16,703 nt of DNA from an uncultured Mycoplasmatota bacterium (GCA_900553835.1 USFF01000019.1:1-16703), one strand, 5' to 3'; counted from the stretch's first letter, positions 7,360 to 14,356 are shown. The notes: generated from the sequence alone by a model not told the origin. Numbers and translations are program-made.

Positions 7360-8098
7360 TTAAACTTTTCTCCAGTGCTTTAAGTAAATCATTTATTTTC
7401 TTGTTATTATTTCTTTTACTCGCACCCTTAACTTTCTTTCCATTCAACTTATCATTTATAGCCTTCTTAATATTCGCTCCCTCTAAATCAACATACTCTT
7501 CTGGCTTAAAATCACTTTTGAAACTATTTATTAATTTAATAGCAAGATCAAGTTCCTTTTGATTAACCTCATACATAACATTTTCTTTCTTAAAATTAAT
7601 CTCTTCCTCAAAAAACATAGTACTCATAATAATCTTATTATAAGTAAGTCTCAAAACTGTATAATAAAATTTATTACCTATAGTTGTCCTTCCAATAGCA
7701 ACCAGCTTAGTCTTTTTCATAGCTTCAAGAAGCAAATAATAACTCTTACCTCTACTAGTAGGTTCTAACACGTATGTTTTTTCAAAATAATAAGGGTCAA
7801 TATCCTTTAAGGGAACAAAAGAAATAATTTCGATTTCTTTCAAATTAGTAGTTTTAAGTTTACTCAGTTCACTCTTATCAAAGGTAATATAGTCTCCTTT
7901 AGAAACCTCATAACCTTTAATAATATCACTTTCCCTAACTTCTTTCTTACAATGGGAACAATATTTAATATAACTAATTCTATTATGACATTTCTTATGC
8001 AGTTGATTAAACCTAGTATCATTATTCCTAATAAGAGGATTAACGGTAACAGGAACATCTACTAGTCCAAAAGAAATATTATAGTGTATATTTGGCAT
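7346..8098 (-). CDS. ku: Ku protein, DNA double-strand-break end binding (NHEJ)
   Basis: A 250-residue bacterial Ku. Family landmarks are the N-terminal ISFGLVDVPV, the LHKKCHNRISY--YC-HC segment (C37, C47, C50), the KGYEVSKGDYITFD segment, and the core from DIDPYYFEKTYVLEP through LLLEAM, VAIGRT and the conserved L-L--L stretch. The lysine/asparagine-rich C-terminus (about 219-250) is like the basic tail that tunes DNA binding in other bacterial Ku proteins. Ku homodimers encircle broken ends and recruit LigD activities; here it is the first gene of the ku-ligase-PE/Pol operon. ATG 8098 has an AGGTGAT site six bases upstream. A promoter must lie in the 99-base gap shared with the divergent holin-like gene, but I see no clear match on this strand. 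Confidence 0.93.
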   Translation of the reverse strand: MPNIHYNISFGLVDVPVTVNPLIRNNDTRFNQLHKKCHNRISYIKYCSHCKKEVRESDIIKGYEVSKGDYITFDKSELSKLKTTNLKEIEIISFVPLKDIDPYYFEKTYVLEPTSRGKSYYLLLEAMKKTKLVAIGRTTIGNKFYYTVLRLTYNKIIMSTMFFEEEINFKKENVMYEVNQKELDLAIKLINSFKSDFKPEEYVDLEGANIKKAINDKLNGKKVKGASKRNNNKKINDLLKALEKSLNEKK

Positions 8099-8157
8099 AT
8101 CATCACCTATAATTATTATTACAATTTTTCATAAAACTATGCGCGAGTAATTTGCAA

Positions 8158-8166
8158 TGTTATAAA
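8158..8166 (+). promoter_or_regulatory. Possible extended -10 promoter of holin-like copy 2
   Basis: TGTTATAAA (TG at 8158-8159, -10 at 8161-8166) would start RNA near 8172, leaving room for the GGAGG ribosome site at 8186-8190. A later TATAAT (8180-8185) touches the ribosome site and is less suitable. There is no clear -35. Confidence 0.4.
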
Positions 8167-8197
8167 AGAAAACATAAATTATAATGGAGGCATTATT

Positions 8198-8494
8198 GTG
8201 ATGAATATAAAATTATTAAAAGAAGTATTACTAATATCTCTAACATCTTCAGTAATATCAAATGCTTTAGTGCAAAAATTAAAAGTATGTGAAAAACACA
8301 AAAATCATTTGTGCTTAAAAAGTATGATAATATCAGTAGTAATGGGTATCTTGTTTAGTATATCGTTTACAGACTTAAACTTAACATATACTTTATGGTC
8401 AGGTGCACTAAGTTTTATAGGTGCAGATGCACTTTACCTATCAATTGAAAAAGGAATACTTAAAAATATAATAAATAAAGAAAAAGAAAGGTAG
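8198..8494 (+). CDS. Holin-like small membrane protein (copy 2)
   Basis: A 98-residue paralogue of the protein at 3867-4196, sharing the SS-IS, LVQKLK, I--V-GILFS-SF-DLN, LW and F-GADALY pattern. Three hydrophobic stretches are followed by a short basic tail. GTG 8198 lies seven bases and ATG 8201 ten bases after GGAGG (8186-8190); either may be the start. Unlike copy 1 it has no hydrolase behind it: the next gene is convergent. It is divergent from ku, so the two copies bracket the end-joining operon. The holin label comes only from the similarity to copy 1 and that copy's pairing with a wall hydrolase. It could instead be an unrelated small membrane protein. Confidence 0.6.
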   Translation: MMNIKLLKEVLLISLTSSVISNALVQKLKVCEKHKNHLCLKSMIISVVMGILFSISFTDLNLTYTLWSGALSFIGADALYLSIEKGILKNIINKEKER

Positions 8495-8510
8495 GCATAA
8501 ACCTACTTTT
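8487..8510. terminator. Bidirectional terminator between holin copy 2 and mscS
   Basis: Stem AAAGGTAGG/CCTACTTTT (one G-U pair) around CATAAA. It contains the stop codons of both convergent genes (8492-8494 and 8503-8505). The minus strand has a T-rich tail beyond the stem. Confidence 0.6.
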
Positions 8511-8994
8511 CCACATACAAAGATAGTTCTTTATTATTATAACACTTGTATATCTCACTCCAAATTTCATTTTCAATATTTCTCTTCTTTTTAGGATGAA
8601 TTAAAAATCTAATATATAAAGAAACATAACTACCACTAACATTCATATAAATAATAGGCTCTAACTTATTGTAATAAATTCTATACTTATCATTAACTTC
8701 AAGTGCGCCTCTCATTTTATTTGGTATTCTCTTAATAACTTCATTACTATTTACTATCCTATAAAGTTTACTTTTAGCCCTTTTTAAATCACTATCAATA
8801 TTAACCTTAACTTCAATCTCACCCCAAATATACTTAAAAGCTTTAACATAATTCTTAGTAACCTCAGAAAATACTTTACTATTTGGGACATGCACTATTG
8901 TACCTGTACTTTGAAATGAAAATGGATCAACCTCTAAAATATCAAAACTAAAAGTAGAAATATTAATAACATCTCCCATATATCCATCTATCAT
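8503..8994 (-). CDS. MscS mechanosensitive channel, C-terminal part (frame-shifted from 8999-9247)
   Basis: The 163-residue open frame carries the cytoplasmic beta domain and C-terminal domain of an MscS channel. Visible family features are GYMGDVINISTFSFDILE followed by GTIVHVPNSKVF, which matches the conserved V-VPNS region after TM3. It does not begin as a real gene: no good ribosome site precedes 8994, and reading back one frame gives RIMIDGYMG, exactly continuing the upstream fragment that stops at 8999. The two pieces together make an MscS of roughly 245-250 residues. Either the gene is a pseudogene, or the extra base is a sequencing error, or a +1 frameshift occurs in translation. Its stop codon lies inside a hairpin shared with the convergent holin-like gene. 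Confidence 0.75.
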   Translation of the reverse strand: MIDGYMGDVINISTFSFDILEVDPFSFQSTGTIVHVPNSKVFSEVTKNYVKAFKYIWGEIEVKVNIDSDLKRAKSKLYRIVNSNEVIKRIPNKMRGALEVNDKYRIYYNKLEPIIYMNVSGSYVSLYIRFLIHPKKKRNIENEIWSEIYKCYNNKELSLYVEK

Positions 8995-8998
8995 AATT

Positions 8999-9247
8999 CT
9001 AGTCTTCTATACTAAATGGCTTGCTAACTTTAATATAAATACCAGTAAAAAAATTAATAATAGTATCCCATAAACTATATGCAATTGCTGCAGTAACGAA
9101 ACTTAAAAGTGTAATAAACTTAAGTAAAAATTCTTCCCAAATAAAAATAACAGGAAGAAAAATAATAATAGAATTAATAAGAACATACTTCTCATCCTTA
9201 TCAAACAAATTAGTAAAAAACAAATTAATCTTGTTAATGAATTTCAT
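8999..9247 (-). CDS. MscS mechanosensitive channel, N-terminal membrane part
   Basis: Starting at ATG 9247, which has a strong AGGAGG site (9251-9258), this encodes about 82 residues. It carries two to three membrane segments ending in the pore-lining TM3 (FVTAAIAYSLWDTIINFFTG) and the conserved KPFSIED that leads into the beta domain. MscS channels open under membrane tension and release solutes during osmotic downshock. The frame ends at TAG (8999-9001). Removing one base in GACTAGAATT restores EDRIMIDG and joins it to the downstream piece. A longer open start upstream (9271) has no ribosome site. The small number of membrane segments is normal for minimal MscS. Confidence 0.72.
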   Translation of the reverse strand: MKFINKINLFFTNLFDKDEKYVLINSIIIFLPVIFIWEEFLLKFITLLSFVTAAIAYSLWDTIINFFTGIYIKVSKPFSIED

Positions 9248-9278
9248 AAAACCTCCTTCTAGTAAGAGCAAAGTACAA

Positions 9279-9287
9279 ATTATAACA
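9279..9287 (-). promoter_or_regulatory. Extended -10 promoter of mscS
   Basis: On the minus strand, TGTTATAAT (9287 down to 9279) is a perfect extended -10, placed about 32 bases before ATG 9247 with the ribosome site in between. No -35 is evident. Confidence 0.5.
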
Positions 9288-9335
9288 AAAAATTAAAAAA
9301 ATCGGGGTCCACCTCTTTCACTTTTCAAAATAAAT

Positions 9336-9344
9336 TGATATAAT
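9336..9344 (+). promoter_or_regulatory. Extended -10 promoter of the Trx-like/phosphoketolase operon
   Basis: TGATATAAT (TG at 9336-9337, TATAAT at 9339-9344). Expected start near 9351, before the GAGGG ribosome site (9361-9365). A second TATAAT at 9350-9355 is too close to the ribosome site. The pair CCTCTTTC (9312-9319) and GAAAGAGG (9357-9364) flanks this promoter as an inverted repeat. Confidence 0.5.
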
Positions 9345-9372
9345 ATTCCTATAATAGAAAGAGGGTAAAAAA

Positions 9373-10134
9373 GTGAAAAGAATTATCATATACATAGTAT
9401 TTATAATAATATTTACATCACTTGGTTTCATAGGACTTACTTATGAAAAAGTAGACTCACCAAGTGAAAATATATTAAATAACACTTTTTATAAATATAA
9501 CACTTCATCTGGACTTTATGAAAGTATAAAATTCAATTCTAAAATAGTTTCATATAATGGAGAAGAACTTGATCTAAAAGGTTGCGACACATATAGTTAT
9601 ACAGCCGTAAGTAGTATAGTTAAATTCACATGTGGCCGCGCATTTAGAATAATTGCAGACACTAACGAAGTACTAGCAATTAGCATGAATGAAAATAATT
9701 ATTATTTCTTTAGCACTAAAGAAAACTCTTTTGAATATGAATTTAAAAAACAATTTGGAAGTACATATTCAGAATATAAAAGTAACAAACTAAACAAAGA
9801 AAAAGAAATTACTGAAGAAAAACTAAATGAATTAATTAATGAACAAAGTACTAGTTATATATACATAAAAAATAATAAATGTGATTACACATGTGCTTTA
9901 ATAGAAGAAAAATTAAATAACCTCAATAATAGTTATTACATAAGTGTAGAAAATATTACTAGAGAAGACTTACTAAATAGTATAACTGAAAGTACTAAAC
10001 CAATAATATTAACACTTGGAAGTGGGTACGTCAAAAAAACAACAATAAATATAAAAGGCTTTGATGTAAAAGAATTAAACGAATACTTAAAGGAGTCAGA
10101 AAATGAAGAAGAAAATAACCAAAGAAGAAATTAA
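9373..10134 (+). CDS. Membrane-anchored protein of unknown function with possible thioredoxin-like domain
   Basis: A 253-residue protein starting at GTG 9373, seven to eight bases after GAGGG. A hydrophobic anchor spans residues 4-22 and the rest should face outward. Residues 30-130 form a region I do not recognise, with two cysteines (C71, C87). Residues 159-241 look like a degenerate thioredoxin fold: strand SYIYIKNN, then C170-DYT-C174 at the usual active-site place, a helix, strand YISVEN, helix, TKP at the cis-proline position (210), a strand pair, and a final helix. The active site is CxxxC rather than CxxC, so disulfide chemistry is uncertain. The fold call comes from the pattern alone. 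Its last 32 bases overlap the start of the phosphoketolase gene, implying co-transcription and perhaps coupled translation. Confidence 0.6.
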   Translation: MKRIIIYIVFIIIFTSLGFIGLTYEKVDSPSENILNNTFYKYNTSSGLYESIKFNSKIVSYNGEELDLKGCDTYSYTAVSSIVKFTCGRAFRIIADTNEVLAISMNENNYYFFSTKENSFEYEFKKQFGSTYSEYKSNKLNKEKEITEEKLNELINEQSTSYIYIKNNKCDYTCALIEEKLNNLNNSYYISVENITREDLLNSITESTKPIILTLGSGYVKKTTINIKGFDVKELNEYLKESENEEENNQRRN

Positions 10135-12430
10135 TTTACTTGATAAATACTTTAGACTTGCAAATTACCTATCAGTAGGACAACTTTACTTACTTGATAA
10201 TCCTCTTCTAAAAAGAGAGTTAGACATAAAAGACATAAAACCAAACGTAGTAGGCCACTGGGGTACTGCTCCAGGGCAGAACTTTATATATACACATCTA
10301 CAAAGAGTAATAAAAAAATATAATTTAAACATGATGTACATAAGTGGTCCAGGTCATGGTGGACAAGCTTATATTGCAAACAGCTACATAGATGGTTCAT
10401 ATTCAGAAGTATACAAAGACATAACTGAAGATGAAAAAGGTTTAAAAAAATTGTTTAAGCAATTTAGTTTTCCTGGAGGAGTATCTTCACATGTCGCGCC
10501 AGAAGTACCAGGGAGTATAAATGAAGGAGGAGAGTTAGGCTACTCACTATCTCATGCATACGGAGCCGTACTAAATAATCCAGACCTAATATGCACATGT
10601 ATAATAGGTGATGGTGAAGCAGAAACGGGGCCTTTATGTGCAAGTTGGAACATAAACAAAATAATTGATCCAGAAAAAGATGGAATAGTACTTCCAATAT
10701 TGCATTTAAATGGTTATAAAATAGCAAATCCTACTTTACTTGCAAGAATTCCTGAAGATGAACTAATATCATACTTTAAAGGAATGGGATACAAGCCATA
10801 CGTAGTAAAAGGAAATAATCCTAAAAAAATGCATAAATTAATGGCAGAAACAATGGATGAAATAATTGATTATATTAATAAAATTAAAAAAGAAAGTAAA
10901 AAATATAACTTTAGGCCATTTTACCCTATGATAATACTAGTAACTCCAAAAGGATGGACAGGTCCTAAAGAAGTAGAAGGCTCTTTTAAAAGTCATCAAG
11001 TACCTATAATAGTTAATAAAGATAATTCAGACAACTTAAAAATACTAGAAAACTGGTTAAAAAGTTACAAACCTGAAGAGTTATTTGAAGAAAATGGAAA
11101 AATAAAAGAAGAAATAAAATCAATTTGTCCAGAACTAGAAAAGACAATGTCAATGAATCCTAATGCAAATGGTGGAATTTTACTAAAAGAATTAAACTTA
11201 CCAGAAAACCTATACGATTATGAATTTAAAATAACAAAAAAAGGTCAAACTGAAAATGAAGGCATGAGATCACTTGGAGCATACATAAGAGATGTACTTA
11301 AACTAAATAATAACTACATGATATTTGGCCCCGATGAGGCTTTAAGTAACAGACTAAACCATATCTTTGAAGTTACAAATAGAAAATGGAATACAAAGAA
11401 ACTAAAAGGTGATGAATACCTAAATAAAAATGGTAAAGTAATTGATAGTATACTTTCAGAACATGTTTGTGAAGGTTTATTAGAAGGTTACATACTAACT
11501 GGTAGACACGGTTTCATTCATAGTTACGAAGCATTCATGAGAATAGTAGACTCAATGGTTAGTCAACATGCAAAATGGCTAAAACTAACTAGAAACATAC
11601 CTTGGAGAAAAGACATATCTAGTTTAAACATAATTTTAACAAGTCATTGTTGGCAACAAGATCATAATGGTTTTACCCACCAAGATCCAGGCTTCATAAA
11701 CCATTTATTACCTAAAAAATCAGAAATAGTAAGAATTTACTTACCATTTGATACAAATACACTAATTTGTACATATGATCACATAATAAGGACAAAGAAC
11801 TATATAAATTTAGTAGTAGCTTCTAAACATAAAAGACTAGAATGGTTAACTATGGAAGAAGCAATAAATCATTGCAAAAAAGGTATAGACATTTTCAAAT
11901 GGGCAAGCACAAATGAAGGTAAAAATCCAGACATAGTACTTGCATGTGCAGGAGACACACCATCGCTAGAAGTACTTGCATGTGCGTCTATCCTAAAAGA
12001 AAAAGTACCTAATCTAAAAGTAAGAGTAGTAAATGTAGTAGACTTAATGAAATTAGAAAGTAGCAACAAACATCCTCATGGTTTAACAGATGAAGAATAT
12101 AACAAAATATTTACAAAAGATAAACCAATACTATTTGCTTTCCATGGATACCCAAATGTAATACATGAACTTACTTATAATAGAGAAAACACTAACTTAC
12201 ATGTAAGAGGTTACATTGAAGAAGGAAGCATAACTACTCCATTTGACATGAGAGTGCAAAATAAAATTGATAGATATCATCTAATACTTGATGTAATAAA
12301 ATACGTACCAAAATTACAAAAAAACAAAGATCTAAAAGAATATGCAGAAACTATGTTAGAAAAACATAAAAAAACAGTAACTAAAGAAGGCCATGAAATA
12401 AAAGAAGTTAATAGTTGGAGATGGAAATAG
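10103..12430 (+). CDS. xfp: Xylulose-5-phosphate/fructose-6-phosphate phosphoketolase
   Basis: A 775-residue thiamine-diphosphate enzyme that splits xylulose 5-phosphate (often also fructose 6-phosphate) with phosphate into acetyl phosphate and a shorter sugar phosphate. It is the key step of heterofermentative sugar breakdown and a source of ATP through acetate kinase. Family motifs are plentiful: GHWGTAPG (51-58), SGPGHGG (81-87), the ThDP/metal site GDGEAETG (169-176), LHLNGYKIANPT, RSLGAYIRDV, LEGYILTGRHGFIHSYEAF and DHNGFTHQDPG. Length is near the usual 790-830. ATG 10103 follows AAGGAG by eight bases, within the preceding gene, so it is the second gene of a two-gene operon. A strong terminator overlaps its stop codon. 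No deletion of a conserved block was seen. Confidence 0.96.
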   Translation: MKKKITKEEINLLDKYFRLANYLSVGQLYLLDNPLLKRELDIKDIKPNVVGHWGTAPGQNFIYTHLQRVIKKYNLNMMYISGPGHGGQAYIANSYIDGSYSEVYKDITEDEKGLKKLFKQFSFPGGVSSHVAPEVPGSINEGGELGYSLSHAYGAVLNNPDLICTCIIGDGEAETGPLCASWNINKIIDPEKDGIVLPILHLNGYKIANPTLLARIPEDELISYFKGMGYKPYVVKGNNPKKMHKLMAETMDEIIDYINKIKKESKKYNFRPFYPMIILVTPKGWTGPKEVEGSFKSHQVPIIVNKDNSDNLKILENWLKSYKPEELFEENGKIKEEIKSICPELEKTMSMNPNANGGILLKELNLPENLYDYEFKITKKGQTENEGMRSLGAYIRDVLKLNNNYMIFGPDEALSNRLNHIFEVTNRKWNTKKLKGDEYLNKNGKVIDSILSEHVCEGLLEGYILTGRHGFIHSYEAFMRIVDSMVSQHAKWLKLTRNIPWRKDISSLNIILTSHCWQQDHNGFTHQDPGFINHLLPKKSEIVRIYLPFDTNTLICTYDHIIRTKNYINLVVASKHKRLEWLTMEEAINHCKKGIDIFKWASTNEGKNPDIVLACAGDTPSLEVLACASILKEKVPNLKVRVVNVVDLMKLESSNKHPHGLTDEEYNKIFTKDKPILFAFHGYPNVIHELTYNRENTNLHVRGYIEEGSITTPFDMRVQNKIDRYHLILDVIKYVPKLQKNKDLKEYAETMLEKHKKTVTKEGHEIKEVNSWRWK

Positions 12431-12458
12431 CCTAAATTTTTTAGGCTATTTATTTTAT
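12425..12458 (+). terminator. Terminator of the xfp operon
   Basis: AAATAGCCTAAA (12425-12436) pairs with TTTAGGCTATTT (12440-12451) around TTT, a stem of up to 12 pairs that includes the TAG stop codon (12428-12430), followed by a T-rich tail. Confidence 0.9.
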
Positions 12459-12534
12459 TCCTTTGAAAAATATGCACACTTTGCATATTATTCCTTTGAA
12501 TAATATGCAATTATAACACTTTTTTCAAAGGAAT
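12457..12534. repeat. Short direct and inverted repeats (ATTCCTTTGAA-type)
   Basis: Two direct copies of a 20-base unit, ATTCCTTTGAAAAATATGCA (12457-12476) and the same with one change (12490-12509). An inverted partial copy, TTTCAAAGGAAT, lies at 12523-12534. Between the direct copies, AATATGCA/TGCATATT forms an 8-bp inverted repeat (12469-12489). The cluster sits at the upstream edge of a decayed ATPase gene and may mark a rearrangement scar. Confidence 0.7.
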
Positions 12535-12841
12535 AATTGATAAATTAGAAATATATAAAGGAGCATTATACGAAAACGTTATAGGAGACTTATTAGCAAA
12601 AAAAGAAAAGAAATTATATTATTTTGAGTATAATTCTACACTTGAAGTAGATTTTATCACAATAATTGAAAATACACTCACAGCAATAGAAGTTAAAAGT
12701 GCTGATAACACAAAATCAAAAAGTTTAAAATCAATAATGGAAAACTGGGGAGTAGAAAAAGGAATAAAATTATCTAGTAAAAATATAGGAATAAATAATA
12801 ATGTTAGTTCATATCCTTTATATATGATTATGTTTATATAG
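12500..12841 (+). pseudogene. C-terminal remnant of a DUF4143-type ATPase
   Basis: An open frame of about 113 codons (stop TGA at 12497 upstream, TAG at 12839-12841) with no usable start codon or ribosome site. The translation from 12542 has the ending typical of AAA-type ATPases with a DUF4143 C-terminal domain: IYKGALYENVIGDLL, then YYFEYNSTLEVDFITI, then AIEVKSADNTKSKSLK, the nuclease-like D-ExK pattern of that domain. The ATPase domain and the rest of the protein (normally about 400 residues) are missing. Intact copies of this family are often numerous in gut Bacillota genomes, so a remnant after recombination between copies is plausible. The short repeats just upstream fit this. Confidence 0.75.
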
Positions 12842-12883
12842 TCAAATTAATTATTCCAAATTAAAGTAAAACATATAATATAC

Positions 12884-12906
12884 TAGGAAGACAAAAAAAC
12901 TTCCTA
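12884..12906. repeat. Imperfectly placed hairpin TAGGAAG/CTTCCTA
   Basis: Seven-base inverted repeat arms around nine bases, in the non-coding stretch 12842-13022. Role unknown; CTTCC recurs at 12923-12927. Apart from this hairpin and the one at 12973 I see no gene in this stretch. Confidence 0.4.
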
Positions 12907-12972
12907 TAAATTATAAATATAACTTCCTCCTATAAACTTTAATAGGCGTCTATAAATAAATTTTTAAAAAGT

Positions 12973-12996
12973 AAACTCCCACATAGGGAGTTTTAT
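12973..12996 (+). terminator. Terminator-like hairpin upstream of the TasA-like genes
   Basis: AAACTCCC (12973-12980) and GGGAGTTT (12986-12993) form an 8-bp stem with loop ACATA, followed by TATATAT. It would insulate the following promoter from upstream transcription. Confidence 0.55.
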
Positions 12997-12999
12997 ATA

Positions 13000-13028
13000 T
13001 TGACATATTGTATTTAAAGTGGTACAAT
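13000..13028 (+). promoter_or_regulatory. Strong sigma-A promoter
   Basis: Consensus TTGACA (13000-13005), 17-base spacer, TACAAT (13023-13028) with TGG before it as an extended -10. Start expected near 13035; the ribosome site AGGGGG follows at 13043-13048. Confidence 0.85.
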
Positions 13029-13055
13029 ATAAAGCCATAAACAGGGGGTTTGTTT

Positions 13056-13574
13056 ATGATAAATAAAAAAATATTTTATTTAATATTTGAAATCGTTTCA
13101 CTAATATCACTAATATTTATAACTAATAATGTATGGAATAAACTAGATACAAGAGCATCAAAAGTAGCATATGCCTATAGTAACTATGAAAGTGAACTAT
13201 ATATAAATGTAGATAACGACTTATCTCCGTTAATCCCAGTAGATGATGATAAAGTAAACGAAGAAGAAACAATTAACATAGAAATAATTAACACTAACAA
13301 AACAAATAAAGAATACAATCTTTACTTTATTATAAAAGATGACACTACTTTAAATAAAGACTATTTAAAAATAAAAATAAATAATGAAGTAAATTACTTA
13401 AAAGAATTAAAAAACCAAAATAAAGATGGATACACTTATTACAAAATTACTACAGGAAAAATAAACAAACAAAGTAAAAATTTAGTAGCATTAAACTTAT
13501 ATTTAAGTAGTGAAACGCCTAATAGTGAACAAGGAAAAAATATGAATATTAACTTTAAAATAGAAGAAATATAA
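13056..13574 (+). CDS. Exported anchored protein, distantly TasA/camelysin-like
   Basis: A 172-residue protein from ATG 13056, seven bases after AGGGGG; the in-frame TTG at 13050 lies almost on the ribosome site. An N-terminal hydrophobic segment (about residues 5-23) acts as signal or anchor. The rest is hydrophilic and predicted beta-rich, with no cysteine. The ending, LNLYLSSETPNSEQGK-MNINFKIE, parallels the LYAYLKSDAANASQGK-FVTNITVRGE ending of the next gene, so the two probably share a domain of the TasA/camelysin kind, which forms surface fibres or acts as a secreted protein in Bacilli. That assignment is from pattern only. Its promoter is one of the best in the window, suggesting high expression. 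Confidence 0.6.
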   Translation: MINKKIFYLIFEIVSLISLIFITNNVWNKLDTRASKVAYAYSNYESELYINVDNDLSPLIPVDDDKVNEEETINIEIINTNKTNKEYNLYFIIKDDTTLNKDYLKIKINNEVNYLKELKNQNKDGYTYYKITTGKINKQSKNLVALNLYLSSETPNSEQGKNMNINFKIEEI

Positions 13575-13590
13575 TTTTTTTCTATTTTTT
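13557..13590 (+). terminator. A/T-rich terminator overlapping the stop codon of the 13056 gene
   Basis: AAAATAGAA (13557-13565) and TTCTATTTT (13580-13588) are perfect complements; the stem can extend inward with a G-U and three A-T pairs. A few T's follow. Low stability makes it moderate evidence. Confidence 0.45.
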
Positions 13591-13603
13591 TACAGGTTTT
13601 ATC

Positions 13604-13632
13604 TTGTCAAAATAAAAAAAGTATTTTATAAT
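13604..13632 (+). promoter_or_regulatory. Sigma-A promoter of the second TasA-like gene
   Basis: TTGTCA (13604-13609), 17-base spacer, perfect TATAAT (13627-13632). Start expected near 13639, upstream of the AAAGGTG ribosome site (13655-13661). Confidence 0.8.
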
Positions 13633-13666
13633 AATAAGTGTAAAATATAATAATAAAGGTGAAACA

Positions 13667-14356
13667 ATGGGACTAAGTAGTTTAATAAAAAGAGAAATAG
13701 CTATTACAGTTGGTACTGTTATTCTAGTCAGCACCATTTTTGTCATGTTTTCATATGCAATATTTAAAGTCGAAGCAACTGCTGAAACTGATACTATTAA
13801 ATTTGGAGATATATCACTTAAAATGTGTGTGAATTCTAAATGTGATAGTGAAATAAATAATCAAGATAACGTAATAGGACTTGTTACAGCAAGTGATGGT
13901 ACAACAAAACATGTACCTATATATCCAACCGCAGATCCAACCTCATCAGCCGAATGGGCAAACCTCAGTCCATATACATTTCAGTTAACAAATAATGGAG
14001 ATTTAGATTTATACATAACAGTACTTCTTGAAAAAGATACTACAGGATTATCATTTACTGAAACAAGTACTTATCCAGGAGGAACTATTAGTAACACATA
14101 CACTGGAGATGTTGATGAGACTGAAGTTAAAATAGGTTTTGCTGAAGGAAGTGCAACACCAACTATACAATTATATTCAGATACGTTAGATAGTGCAGAC
14201 AACACACATAAAATAGCAAAGAACATATTAATCAAAAAAGGTGAAACAAAAACATATAACTTATATGCATACTTAAAAAGTGATGCTGCAAATGCTAGCC
14301 AAGGCAAAATATTTGTAACAAACATTACAGTAAGAGGGGAATACCTACCAGCATAA
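13667..14356 (+). CDS. Exported TasA/camelysin-like surface protein
   Basis: A 229-residue protein with ATG 13667 after AAAGGTG. A hydrophobic segment (about residues 12-31) ends in FSYAIFKVEA, resembling the signal peptides of SipW-processed TasA-type proteins. The mature part has a CVNSKC cysteine pair near 54-59, LTNNGDLDLYITVLLEKD (a beta-sandwich strand pattern common to this family), and the C-terminal ASQGKIFVTNITVRGEY. TasA and camelysin relatives form extracellular fibres or stay on the surface; this gene's exact role is unknown. It has its own promoter, and its stop codon lies in a bidirectional terminator. The protein before it (13056-13574) looks related. No SipW-like signal peptidase gene is in the window. 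Confidence 0.7.
   Translation: MGLSSLIKREIAITVGTVILVSTIFVMFSYAIFKVEATAETDTIKFGDISLKMCVNSKCDSEINNQDNVIGLVTASDGTTKHVPIYPTADPTSSAEWANLSPYTFQLTNNGDLDLYITVLLEKDTTGLSFTETSTYPGGTISNTYTGDVDETEVKIGFAEGSATPTIQLYSDTLDSADNTHKIAKNILIKKGETKTYNLYAYLKSDAANASQGKIFVTNITVRGEYLPA

Noticed and set aside
6469..7360. Possible UGA-as-tryptophan code, since the TGA stops of ku and the ligase gene are soon followed by in-frame TAG.
   Set aside because: Long genes across the window encode conserved tryptophans as TGG and contain no internal TGA, and TGA gives correct protein ends with overlapping starts. The standard bacterial code fits.
7864..8058. Minus-strand open frame overlapping ku in another frame, and similar open frames inside xfp and the TasA-like gene.
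   Set aside because: Hydrophobic shadows of well-supported genes with no ribosome site or recognisable motif.
12457..12534. CRISPR-like repeat array.
   Set aside because: Only two direct copies and one inverted copy, with a 13-base gap, no regular spacers and no cas genes.
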